From RBG-16-66-20 sp035517595 (GTDB taxonomy: Bacteria > Pseudomonadota > Gammaproteobacteria > Burkholderiales > SG8-39), in contig DATIYN010000163.1 in assembly GCA_035517595.1 (NCBI GenBank), positions 1-9,242 on the forward strand: 9,242 nt of DNA, written 5' to 3'. The translations under genes were made by a program, and so were the position numbers. Numbering within the stretch: position 1 is the stretch's first letter; every line of letters begins with the position of its first letter. Shown piece by piece: positions 1 to 6,925 of the stretch. A model generated the notes under the pieces. That model saw only the letters and a list, made by a program, of their open reading frames with translations, had not been told where the DNA came from and searched no databases.

Positions 1-2
1 GC

Positions 3-74
3 GAAGTCACGATCACCACCGGGGGCAAGACCTGGCACGGCAGGATGAACGGCAGGAAGCTCGAGCTAGGCTGA
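3..74 (+). CDS. C-terminal end of an unidentified protein (partial, cut by window edge)
   Basis: The reading frame starting at base 3 is open from the window edge to a TGA at 72-74 and encodes 23 residues ending in the short motif NGRKLELG. It lies on the same strand as the DUF4124 gene, 60 bp upstream of it, and has the G/C-ending codons typical of this window. The other + frame tested (from base 1) stops at 46-48. The fragment alternates polar and hydrophobic residues, as in a terminal beta-hairpin, but is too short to assign a family. It is called coding only because an open frame runs off the edge and stops just before the next gene's leader, so a chance open stretch remains possible. Confidence 0.45.
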   Translation, partial: EVTITTGGKTWHGRMNGRKLELG

Positions 75-122
75 AGCGCGCGCAAGCTTTGTAACACCCG
101 CGCGCGGCGCGCGTGCCGGCGC

Positions 123-128
123 TATGCT
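123..128 (+). promoter_or_regulatory. Candidate -10 element (TATGCT) placing the start site on the DUF4124 ATG
   Basis: TATGCT matches the sigma-70 -10 pattern TAnnnT. It ends seven bases before the A of the ATG at 135, so the usual spacing would put transcription start on the start codon itself. There is no purine-rich Shine-Dalgarno motif between it and the ATG. The nearest -35-like string, TTGTAA at 89-94, is 28 bp away and too far for a normal spacer. Low confidence because AT-rich hexamers of this kind also occur by chance. Confidence 0.25.
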
Positions 129-134
129 GCGCGC

Positions 135-626
135 ATGTCCGCGAAGCTCGTGCCGGCCGCGCTGCTCTGCCTCGCCGCGGCGATGCCCGCGGCGGCGGAC
201 ACCTACAAGTGGGTCGACGCGCGCGGCGTCGTCAACTACTCCAATGCGCCGCCGCCCGAGAGCGCGAAATCCGGCCAAGTCGTCGGCGACCGCATTTCGG
301 TGATGGGCATGGATCCTTCCGTGCGCGCCTGGGCCGAGCGCCGCTTCGCGCAGCAGGCTTACTACGACGAACTCGACTGGCAGCGGCGACAGCGGGGGAT
401 GATCGCTTCGTACTACACCCAGCCCCCGCCCTCGGGCAGCATGTACGGCGGCTACGGCCCCTACTCTTCTAGCTACCCGTATTCCTATGGCGGCCTGACC
501 TACTACCCGACCTTCGTGGGCCGATCGGTCATGACGCGCACTGTCTTCACCAGCCCGCCGCGCGCCTCGCATTCCTCGCGCGGCTCGAACTCAGGGCATT
601 CCTCGCGCGGCTCGATCGGCCGCTGA
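135..626 (+). CDS. Small secreted DUF4124 domain protein
   Basis: The 163-residue protein begins with a Sec-type signal peptide (hydrophobic core about residues 5-20, probable cleavage after AAA at 19-21). The DUF4124 hallmark follows directly: YKWVDARGVVNYSNAPP at 24-40, the W-x-D-x-x-G-x-x-x-Y-S family signature. This domain is common in periplasmic or envelope proteins of beta- and gammaproteobacteria, and its biochemical role is unknown. Residues 62-95 look helical and charged. From about 96 to the end the chain is low complexity, rich in Tyr, Gly, Ser and Pro, and finishes with two HSSRGS copies. No Shine-Dalgarno site precedes the ATG. The domain call is secure from the motif; the function is not known. 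The gene ends 4 bp from the stop of the opposing membrane-protein gene. Confidence 0.9.
   Translation: MSAKLVPAALLCLAAAMPAAADTYKWVDARGVVNYSNAPPPESAKSGQVVGDRISVMGMDPSVRAWAERRFAQQAYYDELDWQRRQRGMIASYYTQPPPSGSMYGGYGPYSSSYPYSYGGLTYYPTFVGRSVMTRTVFTSPPRASHSSRGSNSGHSSRGSIGR
570..615 (+). repeat. Two-copy 19-bp direct repeat inside the DUF4124 gene
   Basis: The 19-base string starting CATTCCTCGCG and ending GGCTCGA occurs at 570-588 and again at 597-615, identical in both copies. The period is 27 bp, a whole number of codons, so each copy encodes the same HSSRGS-type peptide in the low-complexity tail. This is consistent with an in-frame tandem duplication, a class of repeat that can change copy number by slippage. 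It lies about 10 bp before the stop codon. Confidence 0.85.
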
Positions 627-630
627 GCGG

Positions 631-1662
631 CTACTGCTTCTTCGCGATGCGGTCGAGCACGTCGGGCACGAACTGCTCGAAGAAGCCCGCGATGAAGGAC
701 CAGACGACGACCTTCGCGTAGGACGCGGCGTCCAGCGGGCCGATGTCCTTGACGAAGGTCGTGAAATCCATGCCGGTCTTGAGCGCGGCCGCCTTGTCCT
801 CGGCCAGCGTATTGAACCTGGGCGCGAGCTCGCCGATGACGCTGCCGAATCCAGCCGCGAAGACCGCGTACAGCATGATCGCGAATACCGCACCGGCGAA
901 CATCGACAGCGCAGCGGCTCGCTTCTCGTGCGCCAGCGCGGACAGGTCGGCGCTCTGGTCCGGAATGGGCGCATTCGCCAGAACGGCCTGCAGGCGCCGG
1001 ACGATGCTGATCAGCGCGCCGAGCATGCCCGCCACGATGATGACGACGAACATCGGCGCGTACGGATAGTCGCCCCTGAGGGCGACGATCATGAAGACGA
1101 CGCTGATGCCGAGCAGCCAGTACATCAGCGTCTGGCGCAGCTCGCCGACATAGGCGTCGCGCGCGTCGCGCGCCATGCGCGTCAGCCAGACCCGCGTCAC
1201 CAGCGCCTCGGCCTCCGCCAGCAGGCGCGGCATGTCCTTCGCCAGGGCCGTATCCAGCTTGACGGCGAGGCCCTCGGGAAGCGGCGGCGCGACTCCGTCG
1301 AGCCGCGCGCGCAGATCGGCGATCCTCAGCAGCAGCTCGTCGAAAGACAGGTTGCGCGTCAGCGCGACATCGAGCTGCAGCAGCGTCTTCCAGGTGACTT
1401 CCTCGCGCCGGACATCGACGATCTCGCGCGCGTCGGCATAGGTCTTCTGCGCAGCCGGATCCGTGCTCGACGGCGCCGGCAGCGTATTGAACTTCGCGCA
1501 CATCGCGTCGAAATAGTGCAGCGCGTAGTCCGGCACCTGCGCGCCCATCGCGAGCTCTTTGGTCTTCCTCGCGACCGACGACGCGAAATCGCCCACCGCA
1601 GCGAAGCGGCTCGCGCGCGGCACAATCGGTTGGCCGTCTTCCGGCAGCGGATCCTTGCGCAT
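631..1662 (-). CDS. Unrecognised multi-pass inner-membrane protein
   Basis: 343 residues from the ATG at 1662-1660, chosen because GAGGGG lies 6 nt upstream and because a longer reading would run across the divergent esterase gene. Residues 1-170 are soluble and mostly helical, with no signal peptide. Hydrophobic segments follow at about 177-196, 202-222 and 250-275, plus a shorter one at about 317-332. The tail is basic (ending RIAKKQ). Charged or amphipathic stretches between the segments (about 223-249 and 276-316) would form loops. I do not recognise the family. The layout, a cytoplasmic helical domain followed by three or four C-terminal spans, does not indicate a transporter or enzyme. 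It is monocistronic, divergent from the esterase and convergent with the DUF4124 gene, with which it shares only a 4-bp gap. Confidence 0.85.
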   Translation of the reverse strand: MRKDPLPEDGQPIVPRASRFAAVGDFASSVARKTKELAMGAQVPDYALHYFDAMCAKFNTLPAPSSTDPAAQKTYADAREIVDVRREEVTWKTLLQLDVALTRNLSFDELLLRIADLRARLDGVAPPLPEGLAVKLDTALAKDMPRLLAEAEALVTRVWLTRMARDARDAYVGELRQTLMYWLLGISVVFMIVALRGDYPYAPMFVVIIVAGMLGALISIVRRLQAVLANAPIPDQSADLSALAHEKRAAALSMFAGAVFAIMLYAVFAAGFGSVIGELAPRFNTLAEDKAAALKTGMDFTTFVKDIGPLDAASYAKVVVWSFIAGFFEQFVPDVLDRIAKKQ

Positions 1663-1668
1663 CGAGTT

Positions 1669-1674
1669 CCCCTC
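1669..1674 (-). promoter_or_regulatory. Shine-Dalgarno site fixing the membrane-protein start
   Basis: On the minus strand this reads GAGGGG, six bases before the ATG at 1662-1660. It decides between this start and a much longer open reading that would extend over 500 bp into the opposing esterase gene. Confidence 0.7.
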
Positions 1675-1709
1675 GCCCCGAACGCCGCAACGACACCTCG
1701 GCGAAATGA

Positions 1710-1738
1710 AGGTTACTGAGCTCGAGACGGCGCGGCAA
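1710..1738 (-). promoter_or_regulatory. Candidate sigma-70 promoter for the membrane-protein gene
   Basis: On the minus strand TTGCCG (1738-1733) is followed after exactly 17 bp by TAACCT (1715-1710). These match TTGACA at four of six positions and TATAAT at the three most important (TA---T). The proposed -10 is about 48 bp upstream of the start codon. It lies in the 220-bp divergent gap 1663-1882, which is less GC-rich than the genes on either side and must also hold the esterase promoter. For the + strand I saw only TAGGAT at 1849-1854 as a -10-like hexamer, with no convincing -35. Confidence 0.3.
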
Positions 1739-1870
1739 CGTGAAAAAGCACAACGGGCGGATTGCGCACGAACCGTTGCGTTTCGCTTTGTCGCGTTGTC
1801 CCATCTCGAGTCTTGATATCTGAAGCGAGGATGGGTGAACGGTTCGGCTAGGATTCCGACGTATTCAACC

Positions 1871-1876
1871 AAGAGG
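1871..1876 (+). promoter_or_regulatory. Shine-Dalgarno site fixing the esterase start
   Basis: AAGAGG lies six bases before the ATG at 1883. This favours 1883 over the in-frame ATG at 1835, which would add 16 residues (beginning MNGSARIPTY) that do not look like part of the fold and has no comparable site. Confidence 0.7.
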
Positions 1877-1882
1877 TTCACC

Positions 1883-2977
1883 ATGGCTCTGAAGCGCGCG
1901 AAAGGCCCCTCCGGCACCGTCGTCCTGCTCGAGCACGACTCGAAGATCCTGCGCGGCAATCCGCTCGGCGACCCGCACGTGCGCAAGCTCGCCGTCTGGC
2001 TGCCGCCGCAGTACGACGGCTCGGGCGGCAAGCGCTTTCCCGTGCTGTACGACCTCGTGGGCTTCACGGGCTCGGGTCTGTCGCACCTCGGCTGGAAGCC
2101 CTTCGGCGACAACGTGGCCGAGCGCGCCGCGCGGCTCATCTTCGAGAAGAAGATGGGCCCGGCGATCCTCGTCTTTCCCGACTGCTTCACCGCGCTGGGC
2201 GGCAACCAGTACGTCAACTCCTCCGCCATCGGCAACTACGCCGACTACCTCACGCGCGAGATCATCCCCTTCGTCGACCGCGAGTTCCGCACGCACGCGA
2301 GCCGCGAGCACCGCGGCTGCTTCGGAAAATCCTCCGGCGGCTACGGCGCCATCCTCCACGGCATGAAGTACGCGAAATACTGGGGCGCGATCGCCGACCA
2401 CTCGGGCGATTCCTATTTCGACTTCGTCTACTGGCACGACTGGCCGAACACCCTGAACGCGCTCGACAAGTACCGCGTCCCGAAGCGCAGGGCCGGCCGT
2501 CAGCGGGTTTTACGAAACAGGAAGCTCGAAAGCGGGCTGGATGACGGGCGCATCAGGCGCTTCCTGCAAGCGGTGTGGAGGAAGGAGAAGCTCTCCGGCG
2601 GCGAGAGCCACGCCATCATGAACCTGTGCATGGCCGCCACCTACGACCCCGACCCGCGCGCGCCGAACGGCTTTCGCGTGCCGTTCAACCTCGAGAACGG
2701 CGAGTCGATCCCCGAGCGCTGGCGCGCCTGGCGGCGCCACGATCCGATCAACCTGGTTCTCAAATTCAGAGATGAGCTGAGAACGCTTCGAGGAATCTAC
2801 ATCGACTGCGGCTGGCGCGACCAGTTCCACATCCACTACGGCACGCGCCTGCTCTCGGCGCGCCTCTCGGCCGCGCGCATCCGCCACACCTACGAGGAGT
2901 TCGACGACAACCACTCCGACATCGACTACCGGATGGACGTCAGCCTGCCTTTTCTATACCGCGCCTTGAAGCCCTAG
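1883..2977 (+). CDS. Alpha/beta-hydrolase-fold putative esterase (esterase D / enterochelin-esterase-like)
   Basis: 364 residues with no signal peptide, so probably cytoplasmic. The N-terminal part holds the early strands of the fold (VRKLAVWLPPQY at 33-44; FPVLYDLVGFTGSG at 52-65; GPAILVFPDCF at 92-102). The nucleophile elbow is GKSSGGYGA at 148-156, a G-x-S-x-G motif with Ser150 as the predicted nucleophile. The C-terminal strand with a probable acid residue is GIYIDCGWRDQFHIHYG at 304-320 (Asp308 or Asp313). The predicted catalytic His is His344 in EEFDDNHSDIDYRMD. This matches the putative-esterase superfamily that includes S-formylglutathione hydrolase and enterochelin esterase; the substrate cannot be told from sequence. 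Residues 206-218 are unusually basic and encoded by rare codons (TTA, CGA, AGG), which may mark a locally shifted frame. The stop abuts the opposing aminotransferase stop. Confidence 0.85.
   Translation: MALKRAKGPSGTVVLLEHDSKILRGNPLGDPHVRKLAVWLPPQYDGSGGKRFPVLYDLVGFTGSGLSHLGWKPFGDNVAERAARLIFEKKMGPAILVFPDCFTALGGNQYVNSSAIGNYADYLTREIIPFVDREFRTHASREHRGCFGKSSGGYGAILHGMKYAKYWGAIADHSGDSYFDFVYWHDWPNTLNALDKYRVPKRRAGRQRVLRNRKLESGLDDGRIRRFLQAVWRKEKLSGGESHAIMNLCMAATYDPDPRAPNGFRVPFNLENGESIPERWRAWRRHDPINLVLKFRDELRTLRGIYIDCGWRDQFHIHYGTRLLSARLSAARIRHTYEEFDDNHSDIDYRMDVSLPFLYRALKP
2756..2784. repeat. Short inverted repeat within the esterase gene
   Basis: GTTCTCA at 2756-2762 is matched by its perfect reverse complement TGAGAAC at 2778-2784, with a 15-base spacer. 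It falls in a locally AT-richer patch that also contains two AGA codons, unusual here. A 7-bp arm can arise by chance, so no function is proposed. Confidence 0.3.
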
Positions 2978-4201
2978 CTACGCCGCTACCGCGGCCATGC
3001 GCGGCGCCGCCGGCGCGCGCAGCGCATCCATCGCCGCCGCCACGCCGCCGCGCGCGTGCGGCATGCCGGCCTCCGCGAGCGCGAGCTCGATCGCGCCCAG
3101 CGCGCCGAGCAGCATCGGCTCGTTGAGGTCGCCCATGTGGCCGATGCGGAACACGCGTCCCTGCAGCGCGCCCAGGCCGCGGCCCAGACCGACGCCGTAG
3201 CGCTCCGAGGCGACCGCGCGCACCCGGTCGGCGTCATGCCCGGGCGGGCACAGCACCGCGGTGAGCGAATCCGAGGCGGCCTCGGCGTCCAGCGAATAGA
3301 TTTCAGGCCCGCCGCCGTGCGGCGAAACTGCGCCCCAGGCCTTCACGCAGGCGCGCGTGGCCTGCGCCAGGCGCCGGTGGCGCGCGAACACGTTCTCCAG
3401 CCCTTCCTCCTCGATCATGTCGAGCGAGGCCTCGAGCCCGTAGAAGAACGCGATCGGCGCCGTGCCGCAGAAGCGCACCTGGCGGCCGTCCTCCACCATC
3501 GTGCGCCAGTCCCAGTAGCGGCGCGGGTTGCGCGCCTTCTGCGCCGCCTCCCAGGCGCGCGCGTTGATCGCGGTGAACGACATGCCCGGCGGCAGCATCA
3601 GGCCCTTCTGCGAGCCGCCGATCACCAGGTCCACGCCCCACTCGTCCATGCGGAAGTCGTACGAAGCGAGCGACGAGATCGTGTCCACCAGGTAGAGCGC
3701 CGGATGGCGCACGCGGTTCATCGCCGCGCGCACCTCGGCCACTGGATGGCGCATCCCGGTCGCGGTCTCGTTCTGCACGATCATGACCGCTTTGATTTTT
3801 CCCTGCACGTCCGCCGCGAGCCGCTCGGCCACCGCCTCCGGATTCACCGCCCGCCGCTCGGGCGCCTGCACGACCTCGACCTCGAGCCCGTACTGCCGCG
3901 CCGTGGTGGCCCAGTTCTCGGAAAAGTAGCCCGCCATGCACACCAGCACCTTGTCGCCGGGCGAAAAGAGGTTGGCGATGCTCGCGTCCCAGGCGCCGTG
4001 GCCCGAGGCCGCGTACGCGACGACGAAGCCCTGCCGCGTCTTGAGGATCCCCTTGAGCCGTTCCAGCGACCGGTCGCGCAGCGCGACGAACTCCGGCCCC
4101 GTGAAATCCACCGCCGGCCTGGCCATCGCGTGCAGCACCCGCAGCGGGATGTTGGTGGGCCCCGGATGCATGAAGAACTGCCAGCCGCGCGCGACGCTCA
4201 T
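2978..4201 (-). CDS. Class V PLP aminotransferase, serine-glyoxylate / alanine-glyoxylate type
   Basis: 407 residues, a normal length for the family. The N-terminal signature HPGPTNIPLRVLHAM (12-26) is that of bacterial serine-glyoxylate aminotransferases. The glycine-rich phosphate-binding turn is ASGHGAWDAS at 65-74, the pyridine-nitrogen aspartate is in LVDTISS (Asp173), and the Schiff-base lysine is Lys199 in GGSQKGLMLPPG. RIGHMGD at 352-358 carries the probable carboxylate-binding Arg352. Such enzymes transfer an amino group from Ser or Ala to glyoxylate, in the serine cycle, photorespiration-like glyoxylate removal or C1 metabolism; the exact donor is not decidable here. The ATG is supported by AAGGAG (4213-4208) six bases upstream. 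It lies 79 bp downstream of the FecR-like gene on the same strand but has its own -10-like element, so it may be independent. The Ala-rich tail (385-407) is low complexity. Confidence 0.92.
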   Translation of the reverse strand: MSVARGWQFFMHPGPTNIPLRVLHAMARPAVDFTGPEFVALRDRSLERLKGILKTRQGFVVAYAASGHGAWDASIANLFSPGDKVLVCMAGYFSENWATTARQYGLEVEVVQAPERRAVNPEAVAERLAADVQGKIKAVMIVQNETATGMRHPVAEVRAAMNRVRHPALYLVDTISSLASYDFRMDEWGVDLVIGGSQKGLMLPPGMSFTAINARAWEAAQKARNPRRYWDWRTMVEDGRQVRFCGTAPIAFFYGLEASLDMIEEEGLENVFARHRRLAQATRACVKAWGAVSPHGGGPEIYSLDAEAASDSLTAVLCPPGHDADRVRAVASERYGVGLGRGLGALQGRVFRIGHMGDLNEPMLLGALGAIELALAEAGMPHARGGVAAAMDALRAPAAPRMAAVAA

Positions 4202-4226
4202 CGCGATCTCCTTGGATCGAGCGCCG

Positions 4227-4232
4227 ATGATA
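4227..4232 (-). promoter_or_regulatory. Candidate -10 element for the aminotransferase gene
   Basis: The minus strand reads TATCAT here, five of six matches to TATAAT, 25 bp before the start codon. It would give a leader of about 19 nt that contains the AAGGAG site. No good -35 hexamer lies 16-18 bp upstream. The 79-bp gap also contains a small hairpin (CGCTG/CAGCG, 4243-4255) without a T-run, so a terminator for the upstream FecR-like gene is not evident. Confidence 0.35.
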
Positions 4233-4280
4233 GCGCCCCTCGCGCTGCTCCAGCGTTACCGGCGCGTTTCGGGCCGTTTC

Positions 4281-4928
4281 CTATCTGGACGCACGCTCGG
4301 CCACCCAGGCTTCGAGCACCTTGACCTCCTCGCTATCAGGCTGCTTGCGCCGCATGTCGGCGACCACGGCCTTCATGTCGTCGTACCTCTGGTGCTCGTA
4401 GAGGGCCGCGTAGAGGAAGAGCTCGGGCGTGATGTCGTCCGCCGGGAGATCCTCGAGCATGCGCGAATACGCTTCACGCGCCGCACGAATGCTCTCCAGC
4501 TGCTCCGCGCTCGGCGCCGGTTGCCGCATGAGGCCGCCGCGGACTTGTATTCCCCCGAGCCGCGCGTACTGCAGGAGCTCCGGAACCTGCGCGATGCGCT
4601 GCGGCACGCCCGCGGGCAGCTTGGTCACCTCGGCAGGCGTTCCCGAAATCGGCGCGCTGCCCGCCCGCGTTGCCCGGAAACTCGCGGGCCCGGTCCAGCG
4701 CTCCTGGCTCGCGCGCTCGAAGAACACCACCCTCACCTGGGCGCCGGCACGCACGTCGATGCGGTCGCCCTCGCGAACCTTCATGAACGCCTTCACGGCC
4801 GCCGGCGCGCCCACGGCGGGAGCGTAGGTCACCTCGCCGGACACCAGGTTGACCAGGCCCACGTCCGCGCCCTGCGCAAATGCCGCGCCGCTCGCCAGCG
4901 CCAAAGCCACCAACAGTCCATGACGCAT
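4281..4928 (-). CDS. Periplasmic FecR-like domain protein with a helical C-terminus
   Basis: 215 residues starting with a clear Sec signal peptide (hydrophobic 4-17, probable cleavage after AFA at 16-18). Residues 23-90 follow the FecR-domain pattern: a GLVNLVSGEVTY strand, then MKVREGDRIDVRAGAQVRVVFF (about 49-70), equivalent to the family's L-x-x-G-D-x-I-x-T-G-x-x-A-x-V-x-F core, then WTGPASF. Residues 138-215 are charged amphipathic helices resembling one or two TPR-like hairpins (ELFLYAALYEHQRYDDMKAV at 169-188). There is no transmembrane anchor or iron-sigma partner nearby, so this is not a classical FecR anti-sigma regulator. It starts 24 bp after the cyclase stop with AAGGAG (4941-4936) seven bases before its ATG, so the two are almost certainly co-transcribed. 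A role as periplasmic partner or ligand sensor for the CHASE2 ectodomain is inference from this context. Confidence 0.8.
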   Translation of the reverse strand: MRHGLLVALALASGAAFAQGADVGLVNLVSGEVTYAPAVGAPAAVKAFMKVREGDRIDVRAGAQVRVVFFERASQERWTGPASFRATRAGSAPISGTPAEVTKLPAGVPQRIAQVPELLQYARLGGIQVRGGLMRQPAPSAEQLESIRAAREAYSRMLEDLPADDITPELFLYAALYEHQRYDDMKAVVADMRRKQPDSEEVKVLEAWVAERASR

Positions 4929-4952
4929 CGGTCTTCTCCTTGCCGCCGCCGT

Positions 4953-6821
4953 TCAGTCCGCGAGATCCACGATCTCGTGCACCCCGATCGGCTCGGTCTT
5001 GCCTTTCACCTTGATCTCGTCGCTTCTGCCGGTCTTCACGCCTTGCCCCGCCGCCCGCACCGTGGATTCCGCCGCCAGGATCACGCAGTGCAGTTCCTTC
5101 GTAGCGCCCTCGAGCCGCGAGGCCGCGTTCACGGTATCGCCGATGGCGGTGAACTCCTTGCGCCTGGGCGTGCCGATGTCGCCGATCACCGCCTCGCCCG
5201 TGTTCACGCCGACGCCGATGCCGAATTCTGGCAGCTGCCGGCCCGGAAAGCGCGCGGCCATCCATTGCCTGAACTCGGAGGCCGCCTTCGCCATGCCGAG
5301 CGCGGCGCGCAGCGCGCGGCGCGCGTGGTCCGGGTACTGCACCGGCGAGCCGAACACGGCCATGACCGCGTCGCCGATGTACTTGTCTACGGTGCCGCCC
5401 TGCGCGAGGATCGGCTCGCACACGCGCGTGAAGTACGCGTTCAGCATTTCCACCACGTCGCGCGCGTCGAGCTTCTCGGAAATGGTCGTGAAATTGCGGA
5501 TGTCCGAGAAGAGCACGGTCACCGTGAGCGCCTCGCCGCCGAGCTCCGGCCGGCGGCGGTCCGACAGGAGCTTCGCCACCACCTCGTCGGAGACGTAGCG
5601 GCCGAACATCTGCCGGATCCGCGCCCGCTCGCGCTCCTCGCCGGTGAGCCGGAAGAACAGCGTCATCAGGAACGCCGCCGCTAGCGCCAGCTGGGGCTCG
5701 AAGACCGGAACGAGCAGATCGAAGCCGAAGGCGGCGAACGCGGGCAGCGGGACGATCGCGACCATGCCGGCGGCGAACGCCGCGCTCCAGCGCACCGGCA
5801 GCTTCAGGAACAGCAGGGTCGCCAGCGCAACCAACGACACCAGCCAGGCCAGCTCCGCCGCCAGGGGCAGCGTCGCCGGGAATCGGCCCGAGAGGATCGT
5901 CTCTACGATGTTGGCGTGAATCTCCCCGCCGGCCATCTGCGCCGCGTTCGCGCCGCGCGAATACGGCGTGAAATGCCGGTCGGCATTGCCCGTGTTGTCG
6001 GCCGAGACGATCACGACCTTGCCCTTGAGCGCGCGCACCGCGGGGTCCGCGAGCGCCTGCGGCTGCAGAAGGACCTGCATCGACAAGGTCGGGATCGTGC
6101 CCGGCGGGCCCGTGTAGCCGATGTTCAGCGGGCGGACCTCCCGCTTCAGGCGCCGCCCGGCGATCTCCCATTCGCGCGCGAGCGGATCCTTGCCGGCGGC
6201 GCGAAGCGCGAGCTGCAGCGCGAAGCTCGCGCCGGCCTTGCCGGGATCCGGGTCCGCGACGGGAAGGAATTGCCGGACGCGCGCGTCGCCGTCCGGCTGG
6301 AGGTTGGCGATGCCCAGGTCGCTCAGCCCGCCGGGCAGCAGCAGGAGCTGGTCCGGCGGCGGCGTGAGCAGTTCCAGGCCCCCGCCCTTCCGCTCTACGA
6401 GGTGGGTGATCAGGATCGTGTCGCCGGAGGCGAGCGCGGCGCGCAGCGGCGCGTCGTAGCTGCGCGAAATCTCGCTGTCCGGCAGATCGAGCTTCCGCAG
6501 CCAGCCCTCGGAGCTGACCTGGTAGAGCACGTCGAGGCCGACGACCCTGGCGCCGGCCTGCCGGAGCGCGTCGATCGCCTTGCCGAAATGCGGCGCCCAG
6601 AACGCCATCGGGTCGTCCTTGAGCGCGAGGAGCGTCTCGTCGTCCACCGAGACCACCGCCGTGTGCGCCGGCCGGTAGCGCACGCCGGCGAGGATGTGCC
6701 AGTAGTCCGAATAGAACGTCTCGAGCGAACGGCCCCAGTTCGTGCGCTCCGTGCCCACGGCGACCGCGCAGGCGAGCGCCACGACGACGAGGAGCTGCAG
6801 GAACTGATTCGCCTTCAGCAC
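4953..6821 (-). CDS. CHASE2 sensor-class III adenylate cyclase, integral membrane
   Basis: 622 residues. One transmembrane helix (about 8-24) leads into an extracytoplasmic CHASE2 domain (about 28-310; typical pieces are VVSVDDETL at 56-64 and a conserved GLDVLYQ at 95-101). Three further helices follow (about 319-340, 347-367 and 369-391), then a linker helix (395-420) and the catalytic domain (about 430-618). The metal-binding aspartates are Asp440 (FSDIRNFT) and Asp484 (YIGDAVMAVF). Lys480 before YIGD is the adenine-specifying residue and Thr558 aligns with the second one. Asn565 and Arg569 (TVNAASR) are the transition-state pair. All essential residues are present, so active ATP-to-cAMP cyclisation is predicted, and the homodimer would supply both half-sites. 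The start is a GTG (6821-6819) with only a weak purine run (GAGAAT) upstream. It is the first gene of an operon with the FecR-like gene and divergent from the caspase gene. Confidence 0.93.
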   Translation of the reverse strand: MLKANQFLQLLVVVALACAVAVGTERTNWGRSLETFYSDYWHILAGVRYRPAHTAVVSVDDETLLALKDDPMAFWAPHFGKAIDALRQAGARVVGLDVLYQVSSEGWLRKLDLPDSEISRSYDAPLRAALASGDTILITHLVERKGGGLELLTPPPDQLLLLPGGLSDLGIANLQPDGDARVRQFLPVADPDPGKAGASFALQLALRAAGKDPLAREWEIAGRRLKREVRPLNIGYTGPPGTIPTLSMQVLLQPQALADPAVRALKGKVVIVSADNTGNADRHFTPYSRGANAAQMAGGEIHANIVETILSGRFPATLPLAAELAWLVSLVALATLLFLKLPVRWSAAFAAGMVAIVPLPAFAAFGFDLLVPVFEPQLALAAAFLMTLFFRLTGEERERARIRQMFGRYVSDEVVAKLLSDRRRPELGGEALTVTVLFSDIRNFTTISEKLDARDVVEMLNAYFTRVCEPILAQGGTVDKYIGDAVMAVFGSPVQYPDHARRALRAALGMAKAASEFRQWMAARFPGRQLPEFGIGVGVNTGEAVIGDIGTPRRKEFTAIGDTVNAASRLEGATKELHCVILAAESTVRAAGQGVKTGRSDEIKVKGKTEPIGVHEIVDLAD

Positions 6822-6925
6822 GGGATTTGATTCTCGGCGCGCCGCGGCTGCGAGGTATGACGTGGGTCAATACGGCGCACGCGGCGGGCGGACAGAGTAT
6901 CCGGGAGGATTTCTGGCCAGAGACC
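6822..6925. promoter_or_regulatory. Divergent control region between cyclase and caspase genes
   Basis: This 104-bp gap must hold the promoters of both divergent genes. On the minus strand TTGACC (6871-6866) is a good -35, but no matching -10 lies 16-18 bp on. On the plus strand the candidates (TTGATT at 6827-6832, TATGAC at 6856-6861) have a 23-bp spacer, which is too long. The centre contains an imperfect palindrome, TATGAC-GTGG-GTCAATA (6856-6872), a plausible operator. GGGAGGA at 6903-6909 is a strong Shine-Dalgarno sequence but lies 16 bp before the chosen caspase ATG. Confidence 0.4.

Noticed and set aside
98..122. GC-rich self-complementary stretch after the first partial gene as an intrinsic terminator.
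   Set aside because: The GCGCGC repeats are self-complementary with almost no loop and no T-run follows.
1733..1752. A CRP-like site in the divergent gap (minus strand TTGTGC-TTTT-TCACG), attractive because the window encodes an adenylate cyclase.
   Set aside because: The half-sites are two bases too close compared with TGTGA-N6-TCACA and each deviates from consensus.
631..2235. A longer membrane-protein reading starting at 2235.
   Set aside because: It would cover the divergent esterase start and promoter region; the ATG at 1662 has a good Shine-Dalgarno site and the extra residues show no domain.
2978..4928. Aminotransferase as a third gene of the cyclase/FecR operon.
   Set aside because: There is a 79-bp gap with its own TATCAT element and Shine-Dalgarno, and the metabolic role does not fit; read-through cannot be excluded.
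3936..5684. A 582-codon + strand open frame opposite the aminotransferase, FecR-like and cyclase genes.
   Set aside because: Its product is His/Arg-rich low-complexity sequence typical of an antisense shadow in GC-rich DNA.
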